Positions 15,106 through 23,489 of a stretch of 64,000 nucleotides of DNA are shown piece by piece. The first letter of the stretch is position 1. Every line of letters starts with the position of its first letter. The stretch comes from Streptomyces ortus. GTDB taxonomy: Bacteria; Actinomycetota; Actinomycetes; Streptomycetales; Streptomycetaceae. The stretch is from NCBI RefSeq assembly GCF_026341275.1, contig NZ_JAIFZO010000002.1, positions 6,106,118 through 6,170,117 on the forward strand, written 5' to 3'. A model generated the notes under the pieces. That model ran no database searches. It was not told where the DNA came from and worked only from the letters and a program-made list of their open reading frames with translations. Both the position numbers and the translations under genes were made by a program.

Positions 15106-17855
15106 GAGCCGTCCCCCGGGGCGGGCCGCGCGCCGGTCAGCAGGTCGTCGAGGAGGAAGTTCCGGTTGGTGCGCCGTCCCGGGGCGGCGTGCCGGAGCCG
15201 GTCGAGGAACAGGGCCACGCCCGCCGAGCCGCTCGCCAGGTCGCAGCATTCCCGCAGTGACTGCTCTCCGGGGAAGACGACGCCTTCGGGGCGCCGCAGG
15301 GTGTGGCAGAGCACCGCCTCCGCCGCCCGCTGCGCGTCGCCGAGGAGTTCCGGGTCGCCGAGGAACTCGTACGCGTCCAGGAGTGTGTTGCCCAGGCCGC
15401 TGATCCCGTGGAAGAGCTGGGGAAGACCGGTGTACTTGCGGCGGACGTCGGGGAGCACGCGGTCCACTTCCTTGCGCAACCGGTCCTCGCCGGTGACGTC
15501 CCAGTAGCGCAGGAGGGTGGTCAGTACCCCGGCCGTGCCCGCGTCCCAGTAGTGGCGCCGTACCCGCGGGCCATCGCTCTGCGCGAACGACGGGAAGGAC
15601 AGCACTCCGCTGGTCGAGTAGATGGGGTGGGAGAGGTCGAACTCCAGCGCCGCAAGCCCGAGATCGAGCAGCCGCCCGTCGCCCGTGGCCCCCTGTAGGG
15701 CGAGCAGGAACATGGCGACGCCGGACGCGCCGTAGCCGTAGCCGACCGGGATCCGGTCGGCCGAGTCGGGCCAGTGCGCCCGGCCGTCCTCCCAGCGGGC
15801 CTCCGCCGTCAGGCGGTCGCCGATCGTGACGGCGCGGTCGAGGAACTCCTGCACCCCGTGGTCGCGCCACAGCCGCAGACAGGCCATGCCGTGGCCCGCC
15901 GCGCCGGTCAGGACGCCGGGTTCGGTGTGCAGCAGCGGATGGCCGCCGGCCTCGCGCAGCAGCCGGACCGCCTGGTCCCGGTGGCCCAGCGCGGACAGCG
16001 ACCACGCCACGCCGGCCGAGCCGTAGTAGAGGCCGGGGGGCAGCGCGTCGTGGTCGGTCGGCCGGCGCAGGGTCCAGGAGAGAAGGGCGTCGGGAATCTC
16101 GTGGCCCAGGGTGTGCATGGCGTACAGGCCGCCGTGCGCGCCGTGGGCGAGGGAGAGCGGGTTGGTCTCGAAGACCAGGACGTCGGCGGGCAGGAGCCGG
16201 TCCTCGCGTTCGACGGTCGCGGTCCCCTTCATGTAGTCGACGACGCCGTCGAGCACCTCGGTGATCCGCTCGTGCAGGGGGGCGCTGCGTTCCGGTTCGG
16301 GCCGCAGCCGGTGGGCGAGCGGCGGCGGCCGGCGCCAGGCGGTGTCGAACGGCAGCTCGGCCATCCGCCGGCGGAGCACGGCCGGGTCGGGCAGCTCCTC
16401 GTCCTCGCTGTAGAGGTCGCTGATCAGGGAGGTGAGGCCGGCGGGCAGGTCGAGGTCCCGGGCCACCTCGGTCATCAGGCGCAGCGGGAGTTCGTGGTCG
16501 ACCATGTCGTTCTGCTGGCAGGCGAGCATGGTCGCCAGCATCAGGCCGCCGAGCGCGTAGTAGTCGGTGCGGCGGTCGCCGTGCTTGGCGGCCAGGGCAC
16601 GCCGGGTGACCATCCCCGGCGTCATGAGCCCCGCTCCGGGGGCGCCGCCCTCGTGGAAGGCGGACTCCAGGTCGATGACGCGGATCCGGTCGTCCGATGT
16701 GACCATGACGTTGGTGGGGGACAGGTCGCCGAGGACGATGCCGCGCTCGTGGCAGAGCGCGATGGCGTCGGCGAGCTGCAGCCATATCCGCTGCAGGCGC
16801 TGGTAGTAGGCGGTCAACCGCTCGGCCGACAGGTCGAGCTCGAACACGGGGTTCTCGGTGGTGACGATCAGTCCCAGATGGCTGTCCCCCACCCATTCCT
16901 CGACGAGGTAGGAGTGTTCCCACTGCCGGAAGAAGTCGAGGGGGCGGACGAAGAACCCGCTGTCGGCCAGTTCCGTCAGCAGGTCGTACTCGTGGCGCAG
17001 CAGTACGACCGCGTCGAGCCCGTCGGGGCCGACCTCCACACCGGGCCGGGCCTCGCGCAGCACGACGTCGGCGCCGGTGACGGTGTCCACCGCCCGGTAG
17101 ATGCCGCCGCGGTTGCTGAAGGCGACGGCGCTCCCGATCTCGTACCGGCCGTTCAGTACGCGCTTCGCCGCCGGCGCGTCCGGTTCCTCCGGGGTCGCGA
17201 CGGGGGGCGGGCCCTCGCCGGTCACGGGATCCGTGGTCCACTCCGGCATGGACCAGTACGGGGTCCGGGTGTCAAGGACCAGGGCCCCGTCGGGGGACTC
17301 GATCAGCAACTCCCTCACACCCAGGGGCTGGAGCCGGAACCTGCTGGTGAAGCCGCCGTAGCGGTACGAGACGACGCGGGAGCCCGGGTAGCGGCGGTCC
17401 GACAGGACGTACGGGCCCTCGCAGCCCCGCAACGCTTCGGTGAGCCCGCGGGCGACGTCGTGGAAGGACGTCTCGTCGGGCGGGTAGACGGTGATGAACT
17501 TGCCGCTGGCCGGACGGGAGAAGGACTTGCTGTTCAGCTCGCGCACCTCGGCGGGGTCGATCAGGAACTTGAAGCGCACGCCCGCGTCACGCAGCACGGG
17601 CAGGCTGCGGCGCAGGGTCTCGGTGCTGGTCCGTGAGGTGGCGGAGACGTGGAGTTTCCAGCCCTGGCCGAGTTCGGGCGCGCCGGGCGGGTCCCCGACG
17701 AGCCAGTGTCCGTGGCGCCGCAGCCGCCAGTTCCCCGGCATCGCCGCACGGAACTCGGTCAGATGGGCGCTGCCGGGCTGGCGGCGGACGGGGTCCTCGA
17801 ACCATCGGGGGTCGTACCTCAGGTAACGCAGCATCGTGTTCCAGGGGAGCTGCAT
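15102..17855 (-). CDS. lanKC: class III lanthionine synthetase (LanKC)
   Basis: 917 residues from the ATG at 17855 (AAGGA nine bases upstream). Three domains in order. About 1-220 is the phospho-Ser/Thr lyase part (LRYLRYDPRWFED at the start, GKFITVYPPDE in the middle). About 230-520 is a Ser/Thr-kinase-like part with NGRYEIGSAVAFSNRGGIYR (glycine loop), GIVLGDLSPTNVMVT (catalytic Asp) and VIDLES (metal Asp). About 550-900 is a LanC-like cyclase. In the cyclase the zinc ligands of classes I, II and IV are not in place: YWDAGTAGV replaces the W-Cys-G motif and LFHGISGLG replaces Cys-His-Gly. That fits class III. It phosphorylates Ser/Thr of the precursor, eliminates phosphate and cyclises Cys (lanthionine or labionin). 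The precursor gene lies 104 bases upstream. Confidence 0.92.
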   Translation of the reverse strand: MQLPWNTMLRYLRYDPRWFEDPVRRQPGSAHLTEFRAAMPGNWRLRRHGHWLVGDPPGAPELGQGWKLHVSATSRTSTETLRRSLPVLRDAGVRFKFLIDPAEVRELNSKSFSRPASGKFITVYPPDETSFHDVARGLTEALRGCEGPYVLSDRRYPGSRVVSYRYGGFTSRFRLQPLGVRELLIESPDGALVLDTRTPYWSMPEWTTDPVTGEGPPPVATPEEPDAPAAKRVLNGRYEIGSAVAFSNRGGIYRAVDTVTGADVVLREARPGVEVGPDGLDAVVLLRHEYDLLTELADSGFFVRPLDFFRQWEHSYLVEEWVGDSHLGLIVTTENPVFELDLSAERLTAYYQRLQRIWLQLADAIALCHERGIVLGDLSPTNVMVTSDDRIRVIDLESAFHEGGAPGAGLMTPGMVTRRALAAKHGDRRTDYYALGGLMLATMLACQQNDMVDHELPLRLMTEVARDLDLPAGLTSLISDLYSEDEELPDPAVLRRRMAELPFDTAWRRPPPLAHRLRPEPERSAPLHERITEVLDGVVDYMKGTATVEREDRLLPADVLVFETNPLSLAHGAHGGLYAMHTLGHEIPDALLSWTLRRPTDHDALPPGLYYGSAGVAWSLSALGHRDQAVRLLREAGGHPLLHTEPGVLTGAAGHGMACLRLWRDHGVQEFLDRAVTIGDRLTAEARWEDGRAHWPDSADRIPVGYGYGASGVAMFLLALQGATGDGRLLDLGLAALEFDLSHPIYSTSGVLSFPSFAQSDGPRVRRHYWDAGTAGVLTTLLRYWDVTGEDRLRKEVDRVLPDVRRKYTGLPQLFHGISGLGNTLLDAYEFLGDPELLGDAQRAAEAVLCHTLRRPEGVVFPGEQSLRECCDLASGSAGVALFLDRLRHAAPGRRTNRNFLLDDLLTGARPAPGDGS

Positions 17856-17903
17856 GCCTACGGGGTCCTTTCTCGTCCGCGTCCGGCTGGCGGGCTCGAC
17901 CGC

Positions 17904-17936
17904 CGGCCGGGCCGGCGGTCCAGCACGGCCCGGCCG
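17904..17936 (-). terminator. hairpin between precursor and lanKC (attenuator or mRNA stabiliser)
   Basis: CGGCCGGGCC and GGCCCGGCCG pair perfectly over 10 bp with a 13-base loop, 23 bases after the precursor stop and about 49 bases before the lanKC start. Such partial terminators commonly keep precursor transcripts more abundant than enzyme transcripts. Confidence 0.7.
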
Positions 17937-17958
17937 ACGCCGTACTACTGGGGGTGCG

Positions 17959-18153
17959 TCACGAGCAGAGCGAGCCGTTGCAGGAGCTGCAGCTCCCCGC
18001 CGCCGGGTCGTCGATGATCCCGGCCTGCGACGCGTCCTCGATGCCCTGCAGGCCCAGGACCGCCTCCGCGGAGTGCGCCTCGACCTCCGGCTCCTCCTGG
18101 GACTGCGCGTCCTCGACGACCTCTTCGGGGGTGGGTTCGATGTCCTCGGCCAT
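17959..18153 (-). CDS. lanA: class III lanthipeptide precursor (LanA)
   Basis: 64 residues, ATG at 18153 with GGAGGA six bases upstream. The acidic leader (1 to about 45) contains AVLGLQGIE at 31-39, matching the (I/L)LxLQ leader motif bound by class III synthetases. The tail is AAGSCSSCNGSLCS, with Cys at 55, 58 and 63 and Ser at 54, 56, 57, 61 and 64. Ser54-x2-Ser57-x5-Cys63 fits the Sx2Sx3-5C labionin pattern; simple lanthionines are also possible. The leader also contains PEVEAHS, a motif shared with the unrelated Cys-free peptide at 5655-5897 (PEVQAHS). The cleavage site is not evident; no dedicated protease is in this operon, so the subtilase at 9457 or a housekeeping protease might act. 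Confidence 0.9.
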   Translation of the reverse strand: MAEDIEPTPEEVVEDAQSQEEPEVEAHSAEAVLGLQGIEDASQAGIIDDPAAGSCSSCNGSLCS

Positions 18154-18245
18154 GGTGGTCCTCCGATGGGTTCCACGGACCGGACGGCGATCGCCGCCCG
18201 GCCCCACCGAAGCTAGGCGGGACCAACTCGGGATCGGTGAACCAC

Positions 18246-18263
18246 CGGTATGCAAGCGGTATG
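18246..18263 (-). promoter_or_regulatory. SARP-like direct heptamer repeat upstream of lanA
   Basis: On the minus strand CATACCG occurs twice with a 4-base spacer (11-bp periodicity), about 95 bases before the lanA start. Direct heptamers at 11-bp spacing just upstream of a -10 element are how SARP activators bind DNA. The sequence differs from the usual TCGAG-type consensus, so this is suggestive only. Confidence 0.45.
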
Positions 18264-19076
18264 TACGCCCGGAAACGGGCCGGGGCCCAGGTCGCCACGG
18301 CTCCCGATCCACTGCGGGAGATCTCACCCACGGCTGCCAGGCCCTCGCCTCCGCACGGAAGGGCTCACCGGCCTGCTTGGACCGACGTTTTTTCGATGAC
18401 GTCGTATGTGGAGTGCGTGGCGGTCCTGGAGCCGGTCGGGAAGGGCACCTGACCCGCGGTTCTGTGCGTGCGCGTTATGGGTGGTGTGGGCGTTACGGGC
18501 GATGTCTTGACACCGAGATCATGGGCATCCAGGCGATCGCCGCCCGGTTCGGCGACGACATGGAGTCCGGAGCTTGGTGTCACGCTCGGGGTCGGACAAC
18601 TCCTTCCATGCCTTGGCGCGCTGGAAGGTGATGCCGCGGCGGGCGAGCAGGTACCGTAACGCCTCGCGGCCCATCCGGATCATGCGACCGTGCACCCGGT
18701 GTAGGTGAGCGGGGAGTTTGCGGATGGACCAGCGGGTGAAGGTGGCGGAGCGTGGTCGGTCAGTCTGCGTACTTGTACCGGTTCCGCCGCCGCTTCTCTC
18801 TCCCTCCCCCGCAAAGCCCGTCAAGTCCCGCCCGGCCCCGGTGCGCGGCCCGCTCGGCATCTCCTGCCATGAGCTGTTCGGAGCCCCTTCTCGACTGGCT
18901 GCAGAACTGGTATGTGCAGCAGACAGACACCAGACCGTGAACCTATGCAGTCACAGCATTAGCTCTCCGTCACGGAACCACCACGAACGGCGCTCGGCGC
19001 ATGCGAAAATCCCGCAGATGGTGCATCACCGTGGCAAGGGCGTGCTGCCCGCCACGCAAGGGGAGGGGAGCCCCGC
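18264..19076. other. intergenic region with a transposase remnant and no intact gene
   Basis: About 810 bases between the divergent lanA promoter and the exonuclease gene. Apart from the IS630-like fragment at 18570-18758 I see no supportable gene; the overlapping short reading frames change frame or have poor composition. A GGGGAGGGGAG just before 19077 is the ribosome-binding site of the next gene. Confidence 0.6.
18570..18758 (-). pseudogene. IS630-family transposase fragment
   Basis: About 63 codons read FTRWSIRKLPAHLHR, then MIRMGREALRYLLARRGITF, then QRAKAWKELSDPERDTKL. This is the helix-turn-helix-to-linker part of IS630 transposases (typically RWSIRKL... GISFQRTKTWKES.DP..DAKL). Homology stops abruptly after DTKL and nothing of the catalytic DDE domain follows, so the element is a short dead relic. 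It marks a past insertion at the flank of the lanthipeptide cluster. Confidence 0.7.
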
Positions 19077-20921
19077 ATGGTCCTGCTGTCGTCGAGTCCG
19101 AAGTGGCCCACGCTTCCCGGCTACTTCCATGACTGGGCGCTGGTGGACGTGGAGACTTCTGGGCTGAGACCGGGCCGGGACCGTGTCCTCTCGCTGGCGA
19201 TCCTCACGTTGGACGCACAGGGCAACCAGACAGGGGAGTTTTCCACCCTTCTCAACCCGGGCTGCGATCCAGGTCCGGTGCACGTCCACGGCCTCACTCC
19301 GGACCGTCTCGCCGGCGCTCCCACATTCGAGGAAATCGCCCCGCAGGTGGGTGCACTGCTCAGCAGCCGTGTCCTGGTTGCCCACAACGCGCAGTTCGAC
19401 TACGACTTCCTGGCCCACGAATTCGCCCACGTCCGCTCCTGGGTACCGGTCAGCAGACGTCTGTGCACGCTTGCCCTCAACCGTCTGGTCGGGCCCGCGA
19501 CGCCCGATCTGAAGCTGGGCACACTCGCCGAGCACTACGGTGTGCGCCAGGACAAGGCCCACGACGCGCAGGACGACGTACGCGTCCTCTCCGGCATCCT
19601 GCGCGGCTCGCTGCGCGCTGCCGAGCAACTGGGCCTGGCCTTGCCGCTCCTGGAGTGTCCGCCGCGCCAGGACTACAAGCCGTACGTGCCCAAGACGCCC
19701 TGCGCGTACCGTAATCCGGGTCGGCTTGAGCCGGGTGAGCAGCTGACGCAGGGGATGAAGGTCGCCATCACTGGGGAAACCCGGGTCTCACGCGAGGAAC
19801 TCGTCGCCCGCTCGGTGTCGGCCGGGCTCAACCTGATGACGTCGGTCAGCGGCCGGACCAGCGTCGTCGTCACCAACGACCCCGCCACCGGATCTGCCAA
19901 GTTGAAGCGGGCCGCCGACGAGGGCGTCCCCGTGGTGGACGAGTTGACCTACCTGCGACTGCTGGAGATGGTGCAGCCCGGCCAGGCCAAGGGCGCCGCC
20001 AGGCAGCATGCCGCTGAGGAGACGCTCGCCGGCGAGCCCACCGCACCGCCCGCGCCGACGCTTGCCGTCCCGGTCCAGCGGACTGTCGCACCGATGGAAC
20101 CGACTGCCACGGCGGAACAGCCGCTCAGCGGGCGCAGGGTCCTGGTCCTGGGCGGCATCCACGACGAGGCCGTCGAGGCACGCGCGCGTGCTGTTGCCCT
20201 GGGAGCCTCCGCGGCGGTCAACCTCTCCGCCAGCGTGTCCGACGTCGTCGTGCTGCCCGGCGGCGAAGCGGACCGGCGCATGAGCCGTATCGCCGCCCTC
20301 GGCCTGCCCGTGCACAACGCCGACTGGCTGTTCGCGCCCGCCACACCGGTGATGCCCTCGGCGGCACAGAACGCGGCCGGACACCGGCCGGACACGGCAT
20401 CGGTCTTGGTCCGAGGCGCCGTTCTCGACCTGTCCGACACCGGCACGGCCTGGACGGTCACCGCCGCGTGGCGTCAACAGACCGCCTGTGACGTAGACGT
20501 CGTCGCCTTCGCGGTCGATGAGCACGAACAGGTGGCAGGCGACGAGGACTTCGTCTTCTACGGTGCCCCCGAGCACCCGGACGGCACCGTACGGCTTGCC
20601 ACGGACGGTCCGACGGAACAGGCCGTCACCGCCGACTTGGACCGGCTACCCCTGGAGACTCACCGGCTCGTCATTGCAGCCGCGATCGACGGCGCCGCGA
20701 CCTTCGCCGACGTCGGCGCCATCGAGATCACTGCCACCCGCGGGATCGGCGCGGCCCCGGTCGCCCGGGCCACCCTCGACGCCGCCACCACGGAGCGCAC
20801 CATGATCCTTGCCGAGCTCTACCGTCGCGGCGAAGGCTGGCGGCTGCGTGCCGTCGGGCAAGGCTATGACCATGGCCTCGCCGATCTTGCTCGTAGTTAC
20901 GGAGTCGACGTCGCGGAATAG
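19077..20921 (+). CDS. DEDDh exonuclease - BRCT - TerD fusion protein
   Basis: 614 residues. Residues about 17-185 are a DnaQ-like 3'-5' exonuclease with the DEDDh set: Asp24 and Glu26 in VDVETSG, Asp in AHNAQFDYDF, and His/Asp in DKAHDAQDD. Residues about 225-300 are a BRCT domain (QGMKVAITGETRVSREELV, then SVSGRTSVVVTNDP, AADEGVPVVDELTYL). A second, weaker BRCT-like block follows at about 345-430 (LSGRRVLVLGG, SDVVVLPGG, ALGLPVHNADWL). The C-terminal 190 residues are a TerD domain (VLVRGAVLDLSDTGTAWTVT, ACDVDVVAFAVDEHEQVAGDEDFVFYG, EGWRLRAVGQGY). TerD proteins are calcium-binding and belong to tellurite/stress systems. The DNA-processing part with a TerD tail suggests stress-linked DNA repair. 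It stands alone, with no other ter genes nearby. Confidence 0.87.
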   Translation: MVLLSSSPKWPTLPGYFHDWALVDVETSGLRPGRDRVLSLAILTLDAQGNQTGEFSTLLNPGCDPGPVHVHGLTPDRLAGAPTFEEIAPQVGALLSSRVLVAHNAQFDYDFLAHEFAHVRSWVPVSRRLCTLALNRLVGPATPDLKLGTLAEHYGVRQDKAHDAQDDVRVLSGILRGSLRAAEQLGLALPLLECPPRQDYKPYVPKTPCAYRNPGRLEPGEQLTQGMKVAITGETRVSREELVARSVSAGLNLMTSVSGRTSVVVTNDPATGSAKLKRAADEGVPVVDELTYLRLLEMVQPGQAKGAARQHAAEETLAGEPTAPPAPTLAVPVQRTVAPMEPTATAEQPLSGRRVLVLGGIHDEAVEARARAVALGASAAVNLSASVSDVVVLPGGEADRRMSRIAALGLPVHNADWLFAPATPVMPSAAQNAAGHRPDTASVLVRGAVLDLSDTGTAWTVTAAWRQQTACDVDVVAFAVDEHEQVAGDEDFVFYGAPEHPDGTVRLATDGPTEQAVTADLDRLPLETHRLVIAAAIDGAATFADVGAIEITATRGIGAAPVARATLDAATTERTMILAELYRRGEGWRLRAVGQGYDHGLADLARSYGVDVAE

Positions 20922-21749
20922 CGGACAAGCCTTCTGACAGAGCCGGGCTGGTCGGCCCACGCAATCGGGTCTCGACAGGCTGTTGCCCACACTCGTATGG
21001 GGTGACAGCACGTCACCCAAGCTGCCCCTCACTCAGCCGCCACGTCACCGTGGCACGCACGGGGCGGCCCCGATCGATGTGACATCCCATCCATGCCCCT
21101 GCGCTGCTCTCCGCCGAAGCGTCCACGCCTGCCTCCGGCCGTGTCGCGGCGTCCAATCGCCTTGTCAGGGACGGCCGTTGAAGGGCCCAGGCTTCCGAAG
21201 CTCCGTCAGTTCGGAGCGCTCCCTTTGTGGCGTGCGCCGGCTGTGCGGTCGCCGGGCCGGGAGACGGAACGGGCTGCACGCGCCTTCTCGCGGCGGAACG
21301 CGTGGGCGATGGTGCGCGCCTCGATGCCCGCCTGCCGAAGGACACCTGTGAGGGGATTGGTGTATCCGGCGAAGTACAGACGCGGGGCTGTGTGATGGTT
21401 CTGTGCCCCTACGGCGAGGGGTCGTCCGGCCTCGTCGAGTACGCCCAGGGACCCGACCAGGTCGTGCAGGCCGGACCGGTACCCAGTGGCGGCGATGACG
21501 GTGTCGGGTCGCACTCGGGTGCCGTCGGCCAGTACCACGTCGGGGCCGTCGAACGCCTGCACGGCCGGGACCGGCTCGATCCGCCCGGACCGGACGGCGG
21601 CATCGGTCTGCTGCTCAGTTCTCTGGTTCGCGGCGAGCTGGAGGGCTTCTTTCTCATCATCATGCTCAGCCTGGTCGACACCGGCCTGCAGAATCCGGTC
21701 TTCAACACGCTCATGGAGTGTGCGTAGGGCTGTTGAGGCGGATGCCGGG
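20922..21749. other. gene-poor interval with one decayed monooxygenase end
   Basis: About 830 bases between the TerD-fusion gene and the phosphatase gene. Only the flavin monooxygenase tail at 21206-21620 is recognisable. I see no other gene, RNA or terminator I can defend. Confidence 0.6.
21206..21620 (-). pseudogene. C-terminal remnant of a flavin-containing monooxygenase (CzcO-like)
   Basis: The minus frame reads RSGRIEPVPAVQAFDG, then VVLADGTRVRPDTVIAATGY, RSGLHDLVGSLGVLDEAGRP and LYFAGYTNPLTGVLRQAGIE, closing normally near 21206. These are the last ~110 residues of CzcO/FMO-type enzymes, including the ATGYR motif and the FAGYTNP loop. The FAD- and NADPH-binding N-terminal two thirds are missing. 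The frame stays open upstream to about 21730 but encodes an unrelated charged stretch (LHERVEDRILQAG), so the gene was truncated by a rearrangement. Unlikely to be functional. Confidence 0.7.
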
Positions 21750-23489
21750 TCAGGCGCGCTCTGCGGGAGGGGGTGTGCGCAGCGCGATCATGGCGACGTC
21801 GTCGTCGTTGTCGCTCGGGCGGACCTGGCTCAGCAGCAAGTCGCAGAAGGAGTCAAGGGGGCGGTGTGCGAGGGAGGCCGCATGCCGGCGCAGCCGGTCG
21901 AGCCCGTGATCGATGGAGTGGCGCGGCGACTCGACCAGCCCGTCGGTGTAGAGCACGAGCGTGGCCTGGGGCGGGAGGACGGTGACGGCGTCGGGGCGCG
22001 GTCTGGTGACTCCGGTTCCGAGAAGCATGCCGTGAGCCTCGTCGAGGTAGCGGGTCTGACCGTCATGGGTGACGAGCAGGGCCGGCGGGTGGCCGGCGTT
22101 CGTCCAGCGTAGGCGCCACAGTGCGTCGTCGCCGAGTGTGAGCGTGGCGAGGATCATGGTGGCCATGGGTACCTCGGTTATGTGCATCACGACATCGTCG
22201 AGCCGTGTGACGACGACGCTGGGTGCGGCCTCCGGCTGGGACCAGGCGAAGGCGCGCAGCATGTTGCGGAGTTGAGCCATGCCGGCTGCGGCGTCGAGAT
22301 CGTGTCCGACGACGTCGCCGATGGCCAGTGCGTGGGTGTGGTCGGCCAGCGCGAAGGCGTCGTACCAGTCACCGCCCACGGATGAGGCGTCCGGAGCGGG
22401 TACGTAGCGCGCGGTCATCTCCAGCCCGGGCAGGACGGGCAGCTGGGGCAGCAGGTGCCGTTGCATGGTCTCGGCGACTTTGCGCTGGCGCTGGTACAGG
22501 CGCGCGTTGTCCAGCGCCAGGCCCGCCCGGCGGGTGAGGTCCTCCAGCAGCGGCAGGTCGGCAGGGGTGAAGGCGCCATGACGCCGGTCGCGGCCCAGGG
22601 TCAGGGCGCCGAGAACGTCGCGCAGCCCGCGAATGGGGGCGATGACGGCGGAGTGCATACCGGTCGCGGTGAACAGGCGCTGCTGCTCGACCGCGATGCC
22701 GGAGTCGGGCGGACCTTGGTAGGTGGCGGGGCCGGCGAGGGAAGAGGCTGCGCCGCGCAGGGCCCGTGACAGGGGCATCGGCGACTCCGCCGGCACGGGA
22801 GGCATCGGGCCTTGCAGGTCGTCCCGCTCGACCAGAATGCCGTCCTTGTGCTCCATGACGAGAACACGTCGTACTTCGTCACGTTCGGTGAGCAGGTCGA
22901 CCACCGCCCAGTCCGCGAGCCGGGGCACGCTCAGGGCCGCCAGCCGGTGCAGCGCCTCGTCCACGTCAAGGGTGGATGTGAGCTGCGTGGTCGTCTCGGC
23001 CAGCAGGGCCAGGCGGTCCAGTTCCGACAGCGGCGCCGAGTGCCCACCGTCGCTATGGCGAACGTCGGGCTGCTTGGCGTCGTACAGCATCGCCAGCGCA
23101 CCTGTCCCGCCTGGGCCGGATGCGTAGGGCGTGACAAACCAGGACAACTGGACGAGAGTGCCGTCCCCGTGGGCGAACCACTCGGCCTCGCCGTGCCTGG
23201 TGTCCCCCGTGAGGAGCGCCTTCCGCATCCGGCAGCGCGTACGCGGTACCGAGTGCCCGTATCTGTCCCTGTGCAGCAGGTCGTGCAAGTCCTGACCGAC
23301 GAGTTCTGAGGCTTCTCTGCCCAGCAGGCTCAGGGCCGCGCCGTTGACCGCGGCGATGATGCCGTCGTCATCGACCGCGAGGGCGGACTCCCGCAGGTCT
23401 TCCAGCGTTCCGTCGAGCGGGGCGCCAGAACGCGCCCGATGCCCGGGCAGGGGAACACTGCCCCAGCCGGGAGCGGCGACGTCGTCCAT
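21750..23489 (-). CDS. PAS-GAF-PP2C (SpoIIE-type) serine phosphatase
   Basis: 579 residues from the ATG at 23489, preceded by AGAGGTGGG; upstream in-frame starts give Arg/Ala-rich non-homologous sequence. Residues about 22-125 are a PAS domain (LRESALAVDDDGIIAAVNGA, LLGREASELVGQDLHDLLH). About 150-330 is a GAF domain (LDVDEALHRLAALSV, FTATGMHSAVIAPIRGLRDV). The C-terminal 240 residues are a PP2C/SpoIIE domain with the usual blocks LLPQLPVLPGLEMTARYVPA, GGDWYDAF, IGDVVGHDLDAAAGMAQLR, LVLYTDGLVESP and, last, NDDDVAMIALR, giving the metal Asp residues. Such proteins dephosphorylate anti-anti-sigma factors in stress signalling. No cognate anti-sigma gene is adjacent. Confidence 0.9.
   Translation of the reverse strand: MDDVAAPGWGSVPLPGHRARSGAPLDGTLEDLRESALAVDDDGIIAAVNGAALSLLGREASELVGQDLHDLLHRDRYGHSVPRTRCRMRKALLTGDTRHGEAEWFAHGDGTLVQLSWFVTPYASGPGGTGALAMLYDAKQPDVRHSDGGHSAPLSELDRLALLAETTTQLTSTLDVDEALHRLAALSVPRLADWAVVDLLTERDEVRRVLVMEHKDGILVERDDLQGPMPPVPAESPMPLSRALRGAASSLAGPATYQGPPDSGIAVEQQRLFTATGMHSAVIAPIRGLRDVLGALTLGRDRRHGAFTPADLPLLEDLTRRAGLALDNARLYQRQRKVAETMQRHLLPQLPVLPGLEMTARYVPAPDASSVGGDWYDAFALADHTHALAIGDVVGHDLDAAAGMAQLRNMLRAFAWSQPEAAPSVVVTRLDDVVMHITEVPMATMILATLTLGDDALWRLRWTNAGHPPALLVTHDGQTRYLDEAHGMLLGTGVTRPRPDAVTVLPPQATLVLYTDGLVESPRHSIDHGLDRLRRHAASLAHRPLDSFCDLLLSQVRPSDNDDDVAMIALRTPPPAERA

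Noticed and set aside
15102..17855. Class IV lanthionine synthetase (LanL)
   Set aside because: The cyclase domain lacks the Cys/Cys-His zinc ligands, replaced by YWDAG and LFHG, which fits class III.
19077..20921. Tellurite-resistance operon
   Set aside because: Only one TerD domain, fused to a nuclease, and no terA/B/C/E/F genes around it.
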